A DNA stretch of 64,000 nt from Undibacterium piscinae (lineage in GTDB: Bacteria; Pseudomonadota; Gammaproteobacteria; Burkholderiales; Burkholderiaceae_D). The DNA lies in the NCBI GenBank assembly GCA_003970805.2, contig CP051152.1:4092001-4156000 (forward strand), read 5' to 3'. Below, piece by piece: positions 8,965 to 18,608 of the stretch; positions within the stretch are counted from its first letter, which is position 1; each line of letters begins with the position of its first letter. The notes under the pieces were generated by a model. The model made no database searches. It was given only the letters and a program-made list of their open reading frames with translations, and had not been told where the DNA came from. The translations under genes were made by a program, and so were the position numbers.

Positions 8965-9867
8965 ATGACAAGAATAAAGACGATAGTGATGACAAATACA
9001 GTAACAAGTAATTTAAAAAATATTTATACGCCGTTTGATGCCGATTTGGCAGGGGCGTTTCAGCGTAATGTAAGTGATGCCTTGTCAGAAGATGTCGGCG
9101 CTGCAGATCTTACCGGCAAACTGGTGCCAGCTTTGCAAAGAGTTTCGGCGCGGGTGGTCGTGCGCGAACAGGCAGTGCTGTGTGGCGCGCCTTGGTTTGA
9201 TGCAGTCATGGCGGCCTTGGATGCATCGATTGTGATTGACTGGCAGTACGCGGAAGGCGACCTGATGCTTGCTGATAGTGTGGTTTGCAAGATCGAGGCA
9301 CCGGCTCGTGCCTTGTTGACGGCCGAGCGCAGCGCCTTGAATTTTCTTCAGTTGCTATCGGCAGTGGCAACCGCAACCCGTCGCTATGTCGATATCGTGG
9401 CGGGTACCAAGGCGGCCATTCTCGATACTCGCAAGACGTTGCCGGGTTTGCGTTTGGCGCAAAAGTACGCGGTACGGGTTGGTGGCGGTCAGAATCAGCG
9501 TCTGGCACTTTACGACGGCATCCTGATTAAGGAAAACCATATTGCAGCAGCTGGCGGGATTGCACCATCTTTACAGGCGGCCAAAGCCTTGGATGCGGGT
9601 GTCAGCATACAGGTTGAGGTGGAGAGTCTGGATGAGTTGCAACAGGCTCTGGAGTCAGGCGCTGTTTCTATATTGCTGGATAATTTCAGTACCGAGATGA
9701 TGCGTGCTGCCGTTGAGCTCAATGCTGGGCGCGCTTTGCTGGAAGCGTCCGGTGGTGTAGATCTGCATTCTGTCAGGGCGATCGCCGAAACGGGAGTCGA
9801 TCGCATCTCTATCGGAAGTCTGACGAAAGATATTAAGGCAACCGATTTTTCGTTGCGCATCGTCTGA
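8965..9867 (+). CDS. nadC: Nicotinate-nucleotide pyrophosphorylase (carboxylating)
   Basis: Converts quinolinate and PRPP to nicotinate mononucleotide, the step after NadA. From the ATG at 8965 (GGAAG ribosome site) the product has 300 residues. Family motifs are present: ALNFLQLLSAVAT, then the substrate loop DTRKTLPGLRLAQKYAVRVG, and ILIKENHI. The C-terminal barrel ends with EASGGV and ISIGSLT phosphate-binding segments. It lies 26 bp after nadA and is surely in the same operon. A longer frame from 8830 overlaps nadA and is not used. Confidence 0.95.
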   Translation: MTRIKTIVMTNTVTSNLKNIYTPFDADLAGAFQRNVSDALSEDVGAADLTGKLVPALQRVSARVVVREQAVLCGAPWFDAVMAALDASIVIDWQYAEGDLMLADSVVCKIEAPARALLTAERSALNFLQLLSAVATATRRYVDIVAGTKAAILDTRKTLPGLRLAQKYAVRVGGGQNQRLALYDGILIKENHIAAAGGIAPSLQAAKALDAGVSIQVEVESLDELQQALESGAVSILLDNFSTEMMRAAVELNAGRALLEASGGVDLHSVRAIAETGVDRISIGSLTKDIKATDFSLRIV

Positions 9868-10017
9868 GTCGTTTAATGCCTGTGACCAAATTGCCGGCTG
9901 GACCTACTAATTCTGCTGGTGACGCTTCGCCTGCTCGTTAGTCGCTCGCTAAGCTGAAGAGGCAATATAGTCCTTGCTATGCGCAAAAACGAACAGCGAT
10001 AGTTTGAAAAGTAAAAA

Positions 10018-10046
10018 TGGCGGTCTAAAATAGCAAGTGCAACACT
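10018..10046 (+). repeat. Left terminal inverted repeat of the IS30 element
   Basis: Begins TGGCGGTCTAAAATAGC and ends CAAGTGCAACACT; matches the complement of the right end at 25 of 29 positions. Confidence 0.9.
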
Positions 10047-10077
10047 TCTGTAGAATTTATACAAACAGGAGTGCATC

Positions 10078-11106
10078 ATGAGCTACACGCATTTAACAGA
10101 GTTAGAACGAGAATTTATCGCCAGGCAGTTGCAAGAGAAACAAAGCAAACGAGAGATAGCCAGACGACTGGGGCGCAATGTGACCTCGATTTGCCGAGAG
10201 GTTAAAAGAAGTTGCGATGAGCATGGTCAATACAGACCTATTCATGCGCATCAGAGAGCGCACCAGAATCGTCGCATAGCCAGAAGGCCGCGTAAGTTAG
10301 CCTCGCGCTATGCGGAAGGATTATGGGCTAAAGTAAGATTTAAGCTAGAGCGGGCCTGGTCGCCCAATCAGATTTCTTTATGGCTGCAAAGAGCATTTCC
10401 AGATACTCCGGATTATCAAGTGTCACATACAACGATCTATCACCACATCTACCTTTTGCCTAAGGGCGAATTGAAACGTCAGATCGTTAGCAATTTGCGG
10501 CAGGAAGGGAAGAAGCGCAAAAGCAGCACCCAAGGCAATGGGAAGACATGGATTAAAGAGTTGATTCATGCCCGCCCGGAAGAGGCTGATTTGCGCGTTC
10601 GTCTTGGTCATTTTGAGGGCGATTTGCTGCTTGGCGGTAAAAGTTCACCTGGTGCCGTTGGTGTCTTGTATGAACGGACGAGTCGTCGCGTAAGCCTGAT
10701 TAAATTGGAGCGGCGTGACGCTTACTCTGCCTATCAGGGTTTTGCGAGTGTCTTGAAAAGGATGCCGGTGGGGGCATGTCTCACCATGACATACGATCAA
10801 GGTTCCGAAATGGCGGAGCACGAACGGATAAGCGATGCAACGGGCATCAAAGTCTATTTTTGCGACCCGCACAGTCCCTGGCAACGTGGCGGTGTCGAGA
10901 ATACCAATGGCTTATTGCGTCAATATTTACCGAAAGGAATGGATATGTCAGAGCTAACGCAATATCAACTTCACCGTATTGCCATGGAGTTAAACGAACG
11001 TCCCCGTGTCACCTTAAAAGGACGCTCGCCAAATGAGGTCTGGACACACATGCTTGACGGGTTAACATTTGAAGAGGCTACCAATCAGCCTCTCTTAAAA
11101 ATTTAG
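10078..11106 (+). CDS. IS30-family transposase
   Basis: A 342-residue DDE transposase. An N-terminal helix-turn-helix (LTELEREFIARQLQEKQSKR, then IARRLGRNVTSICREVKR) is typical of IS30. The catalytic residues can be placed as D in LGHFEGDLLLG (about residue 182), D in MTYDQGSEM (about 239) and E in PWQRGGVENTNGLLRQYLPK (about 279), the last being the family signature. The frame is uninterrupted, so the enzyme is probably functional. It has its own ribosome site (ACAGGAG) and fills the element. Confidence 0.95.
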   Translation: MSYTHLTELEREFIARQLQEKQSKREIARRLGRNVTSICREVKRSCDEHGQYRPIHAHQRAHQNRRIARRPRKLASRYAEGLWAKVRFKLERAWSPNQISLWLQRAFPDTPDYQVSHTTIYHHIYLLPKGELKRQIVSNLRQEGKKRKSSTQGNGKTWIKELIHARPEEADLRVRLGHFEGDLLLGGKSSPGAVGVLYERTSRRVSLIKLERRDAYSAYQGFASVLKRMPVGACLTMTYDQGSEMAEHERISDATGIKVYFCDPHSPWQRGGVENTNGLLRQYLPKGMDMSELTQYQLHRIAMELNERPRVTLKGRSPNEVWTHMLDGLTFEEATNQPLLKI

Positions 11107-11133
11107 TGTTGCACTTGGAACTTTAGACCACCA
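11105..11133 (-). repeat. Right terminal inverted repeat of the IS30 element
   Basis: Read on the minus strand it begins TGGTGGTCTAAAGTTCC. The outer 21 bases recur exactly at 25041-25061. Confidence 0.9.
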
Positions 11134-11137
11134 ATGC

Positions 11138-11209
11138 ACCTGCCCTGAAGCGCAATATCCATGCGCCTTGCAGGGCAGGTGCTGCCAGTCGGCGCATGGA
11201 TATTGCGCT
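11138..11209. repeat. Two interleaved perfect inverted repeats
   Basis: Arm A, ACCTGCCCTG (11138-11147), pairs with CAGGGCAGGT (11171-11180). Arm B, 19 bases at 11149-11167, pairs perfectly with 11191-11209 (AGCGCAATATCCATGCGCC and its complement). The order is A-B-A'-B', so the stems are interleaved: as RNA they could form a pseudoknot or two exclusive hairpins. It lies four bases beyond the IS end and 16 bp past the nadB stop, so it may act as a nadB terminator although it lacks a clear U tract. Confidence 0.9.
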
Positions 11210-11224
11210 CTGGCGGTGAGGCTT

Positions 11225-12832
11225 TTATTTTTTACGTTTAGGTGATAATACGGTTGCCAGGGCCTTGGGCATGGTGTCCGGGTAGTCGCGGCTAAAATGC
11301 AGGCCACGACTTTCTCGCCGGGATAAGGCGCTGTTGACGATCAGTGAGGCCACTTCCACCAGATTGCGCAGTTCCAGTAAGTTGTTGGAAATACGAAAGT
11401 GCGCGTAGTACTCGTCTATCTCTTCCTTGAGTAGTTTGATCCTGTGCTTTGCGCGTTCCAGACGTTTGTTGGTGCGCACGATGCCGACATAATTCCACAT
11501 AAAACGGCGCAACTCATCCCAGTTATGCGCAATCACCACTTCTTCGTCGGCGTCTGAGACCCGGCTTTCATCCCAGTCGGGCAAGTAGGGCACTGCGAAG
11601 CTCTCTTGTTCGGCGATGTGTTGGGCCGCAGCTTTGCCAACGACTAGGCATTCGAGCAGGGAGTTACTGGCCAGTCGATTGGCGCCATGTAAGCCGGTGT
11701 AGGCAGTTTCCCCAACGGCGTACAGGCCGGGGATATCGGTGCGACCTGTGGTATCCGTGACGATGCCGCCGCATGTGAAGTGTACCGCTGGCACCACAGG
11801 AATCGGCTGTTTGGTAATGTCTATGCCTAACTCCAGGCAGCGCGCATAGATGGTCGGGAAGTGTTCCTTTAGAAATTCCGGTGACTTGTGGGTAATGTCG
11901 AGTTCGACATAATCAAGGCCACGCTTTTTCATTTCGAAGTCGATGGCGCGCGCCACTACGTCCCGCGGTGCCAACTCGGCTCTTTCGTCGTGCTCAAGCA
12001 TAAAGCGTGAGCCGGCCGCATTCCCGGCTTCTGGTGGCAATTTCAGATGTCCGCCTTCACCGCGCACTGCTTCGGTAATCAAAAATGACTTAGCGTAAGG
12101 GTGATACAGGCAAGTAGGATGAAATTGCATGAATTCCATATTCGCCACGCGACACCCGGCGCGCCATGCCATTGCAATGCCGTCGCCGGTCGCGGTGTCG
12201 GGATTGGTAGTGTACAGGTAGACCTTGCCGGCGCCGCCAGTTGCCATCACGGTATGCTGGGCGCTGAAAGTGTGCACTTGTCCTGTTTTTACGTCCTGCA
12301 CGTAAAGCCCGAGGCAGCGTGGGGTCGCCGAGGTCTCTGCTATTTTTGCTGAAGTGATGACGTCAATCGCGTAATGATGCTCAAATAGGCTGATGTTGGG
12401 ATGATTCCGGACTTGCTGCTCAAGCGTGACCTGTACTGCATGACCGGTCGCATCGGCAGCATGAATGATGCGTCGCTGGCTGTGGCCACCTTCGCGCGTC
12501 AGATGGAAGCCAAGTTCCGCTTCGCTGTCGCGGGTAAACGGCACTCCTTGCTCGATCAGCCAGTCTATCGCTTCACGGCCGTGTTCTATGATGTAGCGCG
12601 TTGCGCCTTCATCGCATAAGCCACCGCCTGCGATCAATGTGTCGGAAATATGTTGTTCGTGGCTATCGCCGGAATCAAGTACCGCAGCGATGCCGCCTTG
12701 AGCCCAATCACTGGCACCATCAAGTAGGCGGCGTTTGGAAATTACCGCAACCTTGCGGGTTTTGGCTAAATGCAGTGCGACCGACAAACCGGCTAAACCA
12801 CTGCCAACAATTGCTACATCGAATTTCATCAT
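11225..12832 (-). CDS. nadB: L-aspartate oxidase
   Basis: FAD enzyme that oxidises L-aspartate to iminoaspartate, the substrate of NadA. The N-terminal dinucleotide-binding motif is [19 protein letters not shown]; the flavoprotein segments [15 protein letters not shown] and [20 protein letters not shown], then [14 protein letters not shown] and [20 protein letters not shown], are all present. The start at MMKFDVA is preferred; the longer frame from 12880 adds 16 residues unlike the family. The product has 535 residues, normal for NadB. It is convergent with nadA-nadC and separated from them by the IS30 element. Confidence 0.95.
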   Translation of the reverse strand: MMKFDVAIVGSGLAGLSVALHLAKTRKVAVISKRRLLDGASDWAQGGIAAVLDSGDSHEQHISDTLIAGGGLCDEGATRYIIEHGREAIDWLIEQGVPFTRDSEAELGFHLTREGGHSQRRIIHAADATGHAVQVTLEQQVRNHPNISLFEHHYAIDVITSAKIAETSATPRCLGLYVQDVKTGQVHTFSAQHTVMATGGAGKVYLYTTNPDTATGDGIAMAWRAGCRVANMEFMQFHPTCLYHPYAKSFLITEAVRGEGGHLKLPPEAGNAAGSRFMLEHDERAELAPRDVVARAIDFEMKKRGLDYVELDITHKSPEFLKEHFPTIYARCLELGIDITKQPIPVVPAVHFTCGGIVTDTTGRTDIPGLYAVGETAYTGLHGANRLASNSLLECLVVGKAAAQHIAEQESFAVPYLPDWDESRVSDADEEVVIAHNWDELRRFMWNYVGIVRTNKRLERAKHRIKLLKEEIDEYYAHFRISNNLLELRNLVEVASLIVNSALSRRESRGLHFSRDYPDTMPKALATVLSPKRKK

Positions 12833-12935
12833 AAAACGTGCCGTAAGGGATAAGCATTGATTCGGCCTGGCTAGAGCCAAATCATGGGTGATTTTAAGAA
12901 GGGCAATAAAGCTTGCCCATCAGGTTCGGATTGAT

Positions 12936-14150
12936 TTACTCGGAGACTATCACTGGTTTTACTTTTGCTGCCGCCTCCTTGGCTAACCGACGTGCCGTAT
13001 CTGTATCGGCTGCACGGGCAAGGGCTACACCCATGCGGCGTCGGCTAAATGATTCTGGCTTGCCAAATAAACGGATGTCGACACCGGGAGTCTGCAATGC
13101 GTCTGCCACTCCTTCAAAGGCAATCGCATGATGATCATGCTGGCCGTAGATGACTGCTGAGGCGGATGCGGAGTGCATCGTCACGTCAACCGGCAGACCT
13201 AAAATGGCTTTGGCATGCAATTCAAATTCGCTTTGATATTGACTGGCCATGGTTACCATGCCGGTGTCGTGCGGGCGCGGGCTTACTTCTGAAAACCAGA
13301 CCATGTCGCCCTTGACGAATAGTTCTACACCAAATAAACCTAAGCCACCGAGGTCGTCGGTGACCTTTTTGGAAATTTCGCGGGCGCGTTCCAGGGCCTT
13401 GCTGTGCATCGCCTGTGGTTGCCATGACTCGACATAGTCGCCGTGCACTTGCAGGTGGCCTATCGGTTCGCAGAAATGGGTTTCGATGTTGCCATCTTTG
13501 CCAATCGCCCGCACAGTCAATTGCGTTATTTCATAGTCGAAATCAACTAAACCCTCAACAATAACCCGCCCGGCGTTGACGCGCCCCCCTGTGGCTGCAT
13601 AATTCCATGCCGCCTCCACTTCGCCTGCATGATCAAGTTTTGACTGACCTTTGCCGGAAGAGGACATGACTGGTTTAATAATGCACGGGAATCCGATTTT
13701 GGCGCAAGCCAAGTGCAACTCTTGCAGATTGTCGGCAAATTGATAGGGGGAGGTCGGTAGCGCCAGTGTTTCTGCCGCCAGGCGGCGTATGCCTTCCCGG
13801 TTCATGGTCAGCCATGCAGCGCGTGCGGTTGGAATGATCCTTACTTTGCCTGCCGCTTCCAGCTCGACCAATGTGGCGGTAGCGATCGCTTCTATCTCGG
13901 GAACCACCAGATCCGGTTTTTCCTGTGCGATCAGTTTGGCAAGTGCAGCACCGTCGGTCATGTCTATGACATGGGCACGATGGGCAACCTGCTGACCAGG
14001 GGCGTTCGCATAGCGATCAACCGCAATGACTTCAATGCCTAAGCGTTGCAGTGAAATGATAACTTCCTTTCCTAATTCACCTGAGCCCAATAGCATTACT
14101 TTGGTGGCGGAAGGGGATAGTGGCGTGCCTAATCGCTTGATTTTGTTCAT
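12936..14150 (-). CDS. purT: Formate-dependent phosphoribosylglycinamide formyltransferase
   Basis: ATP-grasp enzyme that formylates GAR with formate and ATP in purine synthesis. From [13 protein letters not shown] the product has 404 residues. The N-terminal domain has [21 protein letters not shown]; the ATP-grasp part has [18 protein letters not shown] and the metal-binding [17 protein letters not shown]. The folate-dependent alternative, purN, is also in this window at 53 kb. The 19 extra residues of the longer frame are not conserved in the family. Confidence 0.95.
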   Translation of the reverse strand: MNKIKRLGTPLSPSATKVMLLGSGELGKEVIISLQRLGIEVIAVDRYANAPGQQVAHRAHVIDMTDGAALAKLIAQEKPDLVVPEIEAIATATLVELEAAGKVRIIPTARAAWLTMNREGIRRLAAETLALPTSPYQFADNLQELHLACAKIGFPCIIKPVMSSSGKGQSKLDHAGEVEAAWNYAATGGRVNAGRVIVEGLVDFDYEITQLTVRAIGKDGNIETHFCEPIGHLQVHGDYVESWQPQAMHSKALERAREISKKVTDDLGGLGLFGVELFVKGDMVWFSEVSPRPHDTGMVTMASQYQSEFELHAKAILGLPVDVTMHSASASAVIYGQHDHHAIAFEGVADALQTPGVDIRLFGKPESFSRRRMGVALARAADTDTARRLAKEAAAKVKPVIVSE

Positions 14151-14314
14151 CTGAGAAAATAAAAATGTGAGGGTAGTCTGCTTGCTGGTGAATTGCGCCT
14201 GGCACAAAAAGCCCAGTGTATAAGGCTAATGGCGCGTCATCGGGGTAATTTGAAATTATACTTTTGATTTGCCCGATAAATTAATATATGCCCCAAAGAA
14301 ACCAAGCAAATGAC

Positions 14315-14344
14315 TTGACATGATGCTCACGGGCTTGATTTAAT
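14315..14344 (+). promoter_or_regulatory. Sigma-70 promoter of the HU gene
   Basis: A perfect -35 box TTGACA (14315-14320) and a -10-like TTTAAT (14339-14344) are 18 bp apart, giving an expected transcription start near 14351, about 90 bp before the HU start codon. Confidence 0.65.
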
Positions 14345-14440
14345 ACCGCAAGCGGATTTTCCGCTTTCCGTGATAGATGGACGATCAACAAGTCATTCGA
14401 AGACATCGTTGCGAAGTTAAACTTTTGTGAGGGGGCGTAA

Positions 14441-14713
14441 GTGAATAAAACTGAATTAATCGATCATATTGCTAAGACAGCCGACATTTCAAAAGCCGCG
14501 TCATCGCGCGCATTGGATGCCTTGATCGGTGCAGTAAAAGCGACTTTGAAGAAGAATGGCACTGTGACACTGGTTGGCTTCGGTACGTTTTCCGTTGGCA
14601 AGCGCGCTGCGAGAATAGGTCGAAATCCGCGTTCCGGCGAAGCAATAAAAATCAAGGCAGCGAAGGTTCCTAAATTTAAACCTGGCAAAGCTTTGAAAGA
14701 TGCTGTAAACTAA
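14441..14713 (+). CDS. hupB: HU-family DNA-binding protein
   Basis: A 90-residue histone-like protein that bends and compacts DNA as a dimer. It begins [20 protein letters not shown] with a GTG start after GAGGGGG. The beta-arm region [25 protein letters not shown] and the ending [13 protein letters not shown] are characteristic of HU rather than IHF subunits, whose arm and N-termini differ. It stands alone with a good promoter and is followed by two tRNA genes. Confidence 0.9.
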   Translation: MNKTELIDHIAKTADISKAASSRALDALIGAVKATLKKNGTVTLVGFGTFSVGKRAARIGRNPRSGEAIKIKAAKVPKFKPGKALKDAVN

Positions 14714-14763
14714 TGGTCTTCGTGATGCGGTGACAAGCGTCATGCTTATCAGTTTTCGTGATG

Positions 14764-14839
14764 GGGCACTTAGCTCAGTTGGTAGAGCGGAGCCCTTACA
14801 AGGCTTAGGTCGGGAGTTCGAGCCTCTCAGTGCCCACCA
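14764..14839 (+). tRNA. tRNA-Val (anticodon UAC)
   Basis: A 76-base cloverleaf with encoded CCA. The acceptor arms GGGCACT and AGTGCCC pair fully, the anticodon loop is CTTACAA (anticodon TAC), and the T-loop is GTTCGAG. It lies 50 bp after the HU gene. Confidence 0.95.
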
Positions 14840-14865
14840 TAAAATTGATATAAAGTAGTACATTA

Positions 14866-14942
14866 GGAGTGGTAGTTCAGCTGGTTAGAATACCGGCCTG
14901 TCACGCCGGGGGTCGCGGGTTCGAGTCCCGTCCGCTCCGCCA
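14866..14942 (+). tRNA. tRNA-Asp (anticodon GUC)
   Basis: A 77-base cloverleaf with encoded CCA. Acceptor GGAGTGG pairs with CCGCTCC including one G-U, the anticodon loop is CTGTCAC (anticodon GTC) and the T-loop is GTTCGAG. It follows tRNA-Val by 26 bp, so the two are probably one transcript. Confidence 0.95.
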
Positions 14943-14949
14943 AAATCTA

Positions 14950-14976
14950 AAAGGCGAACGAAAGTTCGCCTTTTTT
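14950..14976 (+). terminator. Terminator after the tRNA pair
   Basis: AAGGCGAAC pairs with GTTCGCCTT around GAAA, followed by T6. Confidence 0.9.
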
Positions 14977-15014
14977 CATATTCGGTAGCAGTTTGTCATA
15001 GTGATCGGTTCAGC

Positions 15015-16937
15015 ATGTTTGAATATATTCGCACCCACCAACGTATCATGCAACTTCTTCTGTTGCTGATTATTTTTCCGTCATTTGCTTTCTTTGGTAT
15101 TGAGAGTTTTACGCGCTCTAGTGGTGCGGATGCTGCTATTGCCACGGTTGCGGGGCACTCTATTAGCCAGCAGGAATTTGATGCTGCCCAGCGTGAGCAG
15201 TTGGATCGTTTGCGTCAGATGTACGGTCAGCAGTTTGATTCGAAAATGTTGAGTACGCCTGAAGCGAAGCAGGCAATCTTGGATGAGTTAATTTCACGCA
15301 AGGCGATTGCTGTGGAAGTTGTGAAAAACCATTTGTCGGTAAGTGATCAAGGTCTGCAGCAAAATATTCTGGCGACTGCTGGTTTGTCTAAGCCCGATGG
15401 TAGTTTCGATACGGATCGCTATAAAAGTTTATTGGCAGCCCAAGGTATGACGCCTGCCATGTATGAACAGCGCTTGCGTCAGGATTTGGCTTTGCAACAG
15501 TTGGTCAATGCCGTTCAGGGTTCGGCATTTACTCCAAAGGCCGTGGCTGAACGTATTTCGGCTATTTATGAGCAAGAACGTGAAGTGCAGAAGTTGGATT
15601 TTAAAGCTGCTGATTATGTGTCGCAGGTTAAAGTGACCGATGCCATGCTGAAGGCTTATTATGAGAAAAATGCGCAGCAGTTCGAAATTCCGGAGTTGAT
15701 CAAAGCTGAGTATGTGGTCTTTAATGATGATGCTTTAAGTGCACAGGTCAGTGTTTCTGATTCGGATATTCAATCTCATTACGAGCAAAATAAAAAATCT
15801 TATGCTACTGAAGAGCAGCGTCGCGCTAGTCATATTTTGATCTCGGCAAAAAAAGATGCGAGTGATGTTGAATTGAAGGCGGCAAAAACTAAGGCAGAAG
15901 GCTTGTTGGCGCAGTTGCGTAAAAATCCTGAATTGTTCGCGAAATTGGCGAAAGAAAATTCGCAGGATTCTGGCTCTGCTGAGCGTGGCGGCGATGTGGA
16001 TTTTTTTGCCAAGGGTGCAATGGTTAAGCCGTTTGAAGATGCTACTTATCAATTGAAGCAGGGTGAAATCAGCGAATTGGTTCAATCTGATTATGGTTTT
16101 CATATTATTCAGTTGACTGCAATTAAACCTGCCGCGATTAAGTCACTTGATGAGGTGAAGAGTCAAATTGCCGCTGACATCAAGAAGCAGAAAGCCGCCA
16201 AGTTATACGCGGAGTCGGCTGAGATTTTTACTAATACCGTTTATGAGCAAAGTGATAGCTTGAAGGCGGTTGCCGATAAGTTGAAGCTGAAGATTGAGAC
16301 GGTCGCATCACTGAGTCGTCAGCCTAATGCAGCGATTCCGGCATCGGTGCCGGTGAATAATCCGAAATTTCTGAAGGCGATTTTTTCCGAAGATTCTTTG
16401 AAGAAAAAACATAACACTGAAGCGATTGAAGTTGCGCCTAGAACCATGGTTGCCGGTCGCGTGGTGGAATATAAGGCTGCAAGCAAGCGTCCATTGGATG
16501 AGGTGAAGGCCCAGATCGAAGTGAAAGTGATTCAGATAGAGGCAGCTGCGTTGGCTAAAAAGGCTGGAGAGCTTAAGTTGGCTTCTTTGAAGGCTGCCGA
16601 TAGTGCAGCTGGGTTTTCTGAGTCAAAGATTGTTTCTCGCTTAAAGGAATCAGATATTGCCGGAGATGCTTTTGCATCCATCATGAAGGTAGATGTGCAG
16701 AAGTTGCCAGCTTTCGTTGGTGTGGATGTTCCTGGGACTGGATATGCCCTGTACCGAATAGTCAAGGTGAGTGCAGGGGTTCCGGATCCGGCAAGACGCA
16801 GTTCTGAATTGCAGCAAATTGCCAATGCCACCGCGCAACAAGACATTTATTCTTATGTCGAAGCTTTGAAGCAAAAAGCCAAGGTGACGATGAGTAAGGT
16901 GGCGTTGGTAGCGCCTAACTCAAGCGCGGAACAGTAA
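15015..16937 (+). CDS. ppiD: Periplasmic folding chaperone/PPIase PpiD-like (SurA_N and PpiC domains)
   Basis: A 640-residue envelope folding factor anchored by one N-terminal helix (MQLLLLLIIFPSFAFFGI, about residues 12-29). A SurA-N-like chaperone segment follows, then a parvulin PPIase domain at about 270-375: RASHILISAKKDASD, FAKLAKENSQDSGSAERGGD, then VQSDYGFHIIQL. The rest is an alpha-helical C-terminal chaperone domain. PpiD helps newly exported proteins fold at the Sec translocon. It follows the HU gene and tRNAs; hupB-ppiD is a conserved order. A terminator follows. Confidence 0.9.
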   Translation: MFEYIRTHQRIMQLLLLLIIFPSFAFFGIESFTRSSGADAAIATVAGHSISQQEFDAAQREQLDRLRQMYGQQFDSKMLSTPEAKQAILDELISRKAIAVEVVKNHLSVSDQGLQQNILATAGLSKPDGSFDTDRYKSLLAAQGMTPAMYEQRLRQDLALQQLVNAVQGSAFTPKAVAERISAIYEQEREVQKLDFKAADYVSQVKVTDAMLKAYYEKNAQQFEIPELIKAEYVVFNDDALSAQVSVSDSDIQSHYEQNKKSYATEEQRRASHILISAKKDASDVELKAAKTKAEGLLAQLRKNPELFAKLAKENSQDSGSAERGGDVDFFAKGAMVKPFEDATYQLKQGEISELVQSDYGFHIIQLTAIKPAAIKSLDEVKSQIAADIKKQKAAKLYAESAEIFTNTVYEQSDSLKAVADKLKLKIETVASLSRQPNAAIPASVPVNNPKFLKAIFSEDSLKKKHNTEAIEVAPRTMVAGRVVEYKAASKRPLDEVKAQIEVKVIQIEAAALAKKAGELKLASLKAADSAAGFSESKIVSRLKESDIAGDAFASIMKVDVQKLPAFVGVDVPGTGYALYRIVKVSAGVPDPARRSSELQQIANATAQQDIYSYVEALKQKAKVTMSKVALVAPNSSAEQ

Positions 16938-16963
16938 TTGGTTTTGATGTAAATCGTTTTAAC

Positions 16964-16994
16964 GAAAAAGACACCAAAACGGTGTCTTTTTTTT
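16964..16994 (+). terminator. Terminator after ppiD
   Basis: AAAAGACACC pairs with GGTGTCTTTT around AAAAC and is followed by a run of T. Confidence 0.9.
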
Positions 16995-17071
16995 GGGTAT
17001 GGCAAATAAATAGTAGTAAATTTTTAATCTGGTGGTAAAGGCGCTAATTACTAGGGGTATGCTGGTAATAT

Positions 17072-17113
17072 TTGATTTGAATCAATATAGCGTTAACGTA
17101 CGATTGCTATTCT
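17072..17113 (+). promoter_or_regulatory. FNR/ANR box and class II promoter of the cco operon
   Basis: TTGATTTGAATCAA at 17072-17085 matches the FNR consensus TTGAT-N4-ATCAA perfectly. A -10-like TATTCT lies at 17108-17113. With a start near 17120 the box is centred at about -41.5, the standard activating position for FNR-type regulators. It predicts induction of the cbb3 oxidase at low oxygen, possibly by the Fnr-like protein encoded at 28.5-29.4 kb. Confidence 0.9.
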
Positions 17114-17144
17114 ATAACTTAATTTTTATCAACTGAGTGAGATC

Positions 17145-18581
17145 ATGACTTTAACCAAAGAAAGTACCTACAACTATCGTGTTGTACGCCAATTTTCTGT
17201 CATGGCAGTAGTTTGGGGTGTGGTCGGCATGCTGGTAGGCGTGCTGATTGCTTCTCAACTTGCCTGGCCGGAGTTTCTGGGCGGAATTCCCTGGCTGAGC
17301 TATGGCCGTTTGCGTCCATTGCATACTAATGCCGTTATTTTTGCCTTTGGTGGTTGTGCTTTGATGGCCACTTCTTATTACGTGGTGCAACGTACTTCAA
17401 ATGTGCGCCTTTTTGCTGGTTGGTTGGCTGAGTTTACTTTCTGGGGTTGGCAATTGGTTATTCTTGCCGCTGCGATTTCACTGCCGCTTGGTTATACGCA
17501 AGGTAAGGAATATGCTGAACTGGAATGGCCTATTGATATCCTGATTGCCTTGGTATGGGTTGCTTATGCCGTGGTATTTTTTGGTACTCTGGCAAAACGC
17601 AAAGTTGAGCATATTTATGTCGCAAACTGGTTTTATGGTGCGTTCATTATTGCGGTTGCGGTTCTGCATATCGTCAATAGTGCAGCCATTCCGGTTTCCA
17701 TGTTCAAATCTTACTCTGCCTATGCTGGTGTGCAAGATGCGATGGTGCAATGGTGGTACGGTCATAATGCGGTTGGGTTTTTCTTGACGGCAGGCTTTTT
17801 GGGTATGATGTATTACTATATTCCTAAGCAAATCGATCGTCCTGTGTATTCATATCGTTTGTCCATCGTCCACTTTTGGGCGCTGATTTTTACTTACATG
17901 TGGGCGGGTCCGCATCATTTGCATTACACCGCTTTGCCTGATTGGGCGCAATCTATCGGTATGGTGTTTTCCCTGATTTTGCTTGCACCTTCCTGGGGCG
18001 GTATGGTCAACGGTATTATGACTTTGTCCGGTGCCTGGAGTAAGTTGCGTTCAGATCCTATCTTGCGCTTCCTGATCGTCTCCTTGTCTTTCTATGGTAT
18101 GTCGACATTTGAAGGTCCGATGATGGCGATTAAGACCGTTAATGCCTTGTCACACTATACAGATTGGACTGTCGGTCACGTTCATTCCGGTGCTTTGGGT
18201 TGGGTTGGATTTATCACTATGGGTAGTTTGTACTACATGATTCCTCGTTTGTTCGGGCAGACAGAAATGTATAGCAAGCGTTTGATCGAGATTCATTTCT
18301 GGATCGCTACTATTGGCGTTGTCTTGTATATCGCCTCTATGTGGATCGCTGGTGTTATGCAGGGCTTGATGTGGCGTGCCGTGAATGAAGATGGTACTTT
18401 GACTTATACTTTTATTGAAAGCGTCAAAGCGACTTTCCCATATTATGTCATTCGTGTAACTGGTGGTGCGATGTATCTGACTGGCATGGTGATCATGGCC
18501 TATAACGTTGCAAAAACAATGATGGCTGCAAAACCCGTCAATAATGCTATTCCAGCCTTGTCTCATGCTGCGCATGCTTAA
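17145..18581 (+). CDS. ccoN: Cytochrome c oxidase cbb3 subunit I
   Basis: Catalytic subunit of the high-affinity cbb3 terminal oxidase, carrying haem b and the haem b3-CuB centre. The 478 residues form about 12 membrane helices. Conserved stretches include [18 protein letters not shown] with a haem-ligand histidine, [18 protein letters not shown], the adjacent pair [13 protein letters not shown] and [19 protein letters not shown]. It opens the ccoNOQP operon, directly behind the FNR box. Confidence 0.97.
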   Translation: MTLTKESTYNYRVVRQFSVMAVVWGVVGMLVGVLIASQLAWPEFLGGIPWLSYGRLRPLHTNAVIFAFGGCALMATSYYVVQRTSNVRLFAGWLAEFTFWGWQLVILAAAISLPLGYTQGKEYAELEWPIDILIALVWVAYAVVFFGTLAKRKVEHIYVANWFYGAFIIAVAVLHIVNSAAIPVSMFKSYSAYAGVQDAMVQWWYGHNAVGFFLTAGFLGMMYYYIPKQIDRPVYSYRLSIVHFWALIFTYMWAGPHHLHYTALPDWAQSIGMVFSLILLAPSWGGMVNGIMTLSGAWSKLRSDPILRFLIVSLSFYGMSTFEGPMMAIKTVNALSHYTDWTVGHVHSGALGWVGFITMGSLYYMIPRLFGQTEMYSKRLIEIHFWIATIGVVLYIASMWIAGVMQGLMWRAVNEDGTLTYTFIESVKATFPYYVIRVTGGAMYLTGMVIMAYNVAKTMMAAKPVNNAIPALSHAAHA

Positions 18582-18608
18582 ATCAGAGAGATCAATAGGA
18601 GAATACTG

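Larger units (their letters stand above)
10018..11133 (+). mobile_element. IS30-family insertion sequence
   Basis: A complete 1,116-bp element with one transposase gene. The ends are imperfect 29-bp inverted repeats (10018-10046 and the complement of 11105-11133) that differ at four positions; the inner ends share CAAGTGCAACACT and the outer ends share GGTCTAAA. No target duplication of 2-3 bp is evident (AAA on the left, ATG on the right). It sits between nadC and nadB, in the non-coding gap, beside a long inverted repeat. It appears intact and possibly active. Confidence 0.92.
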
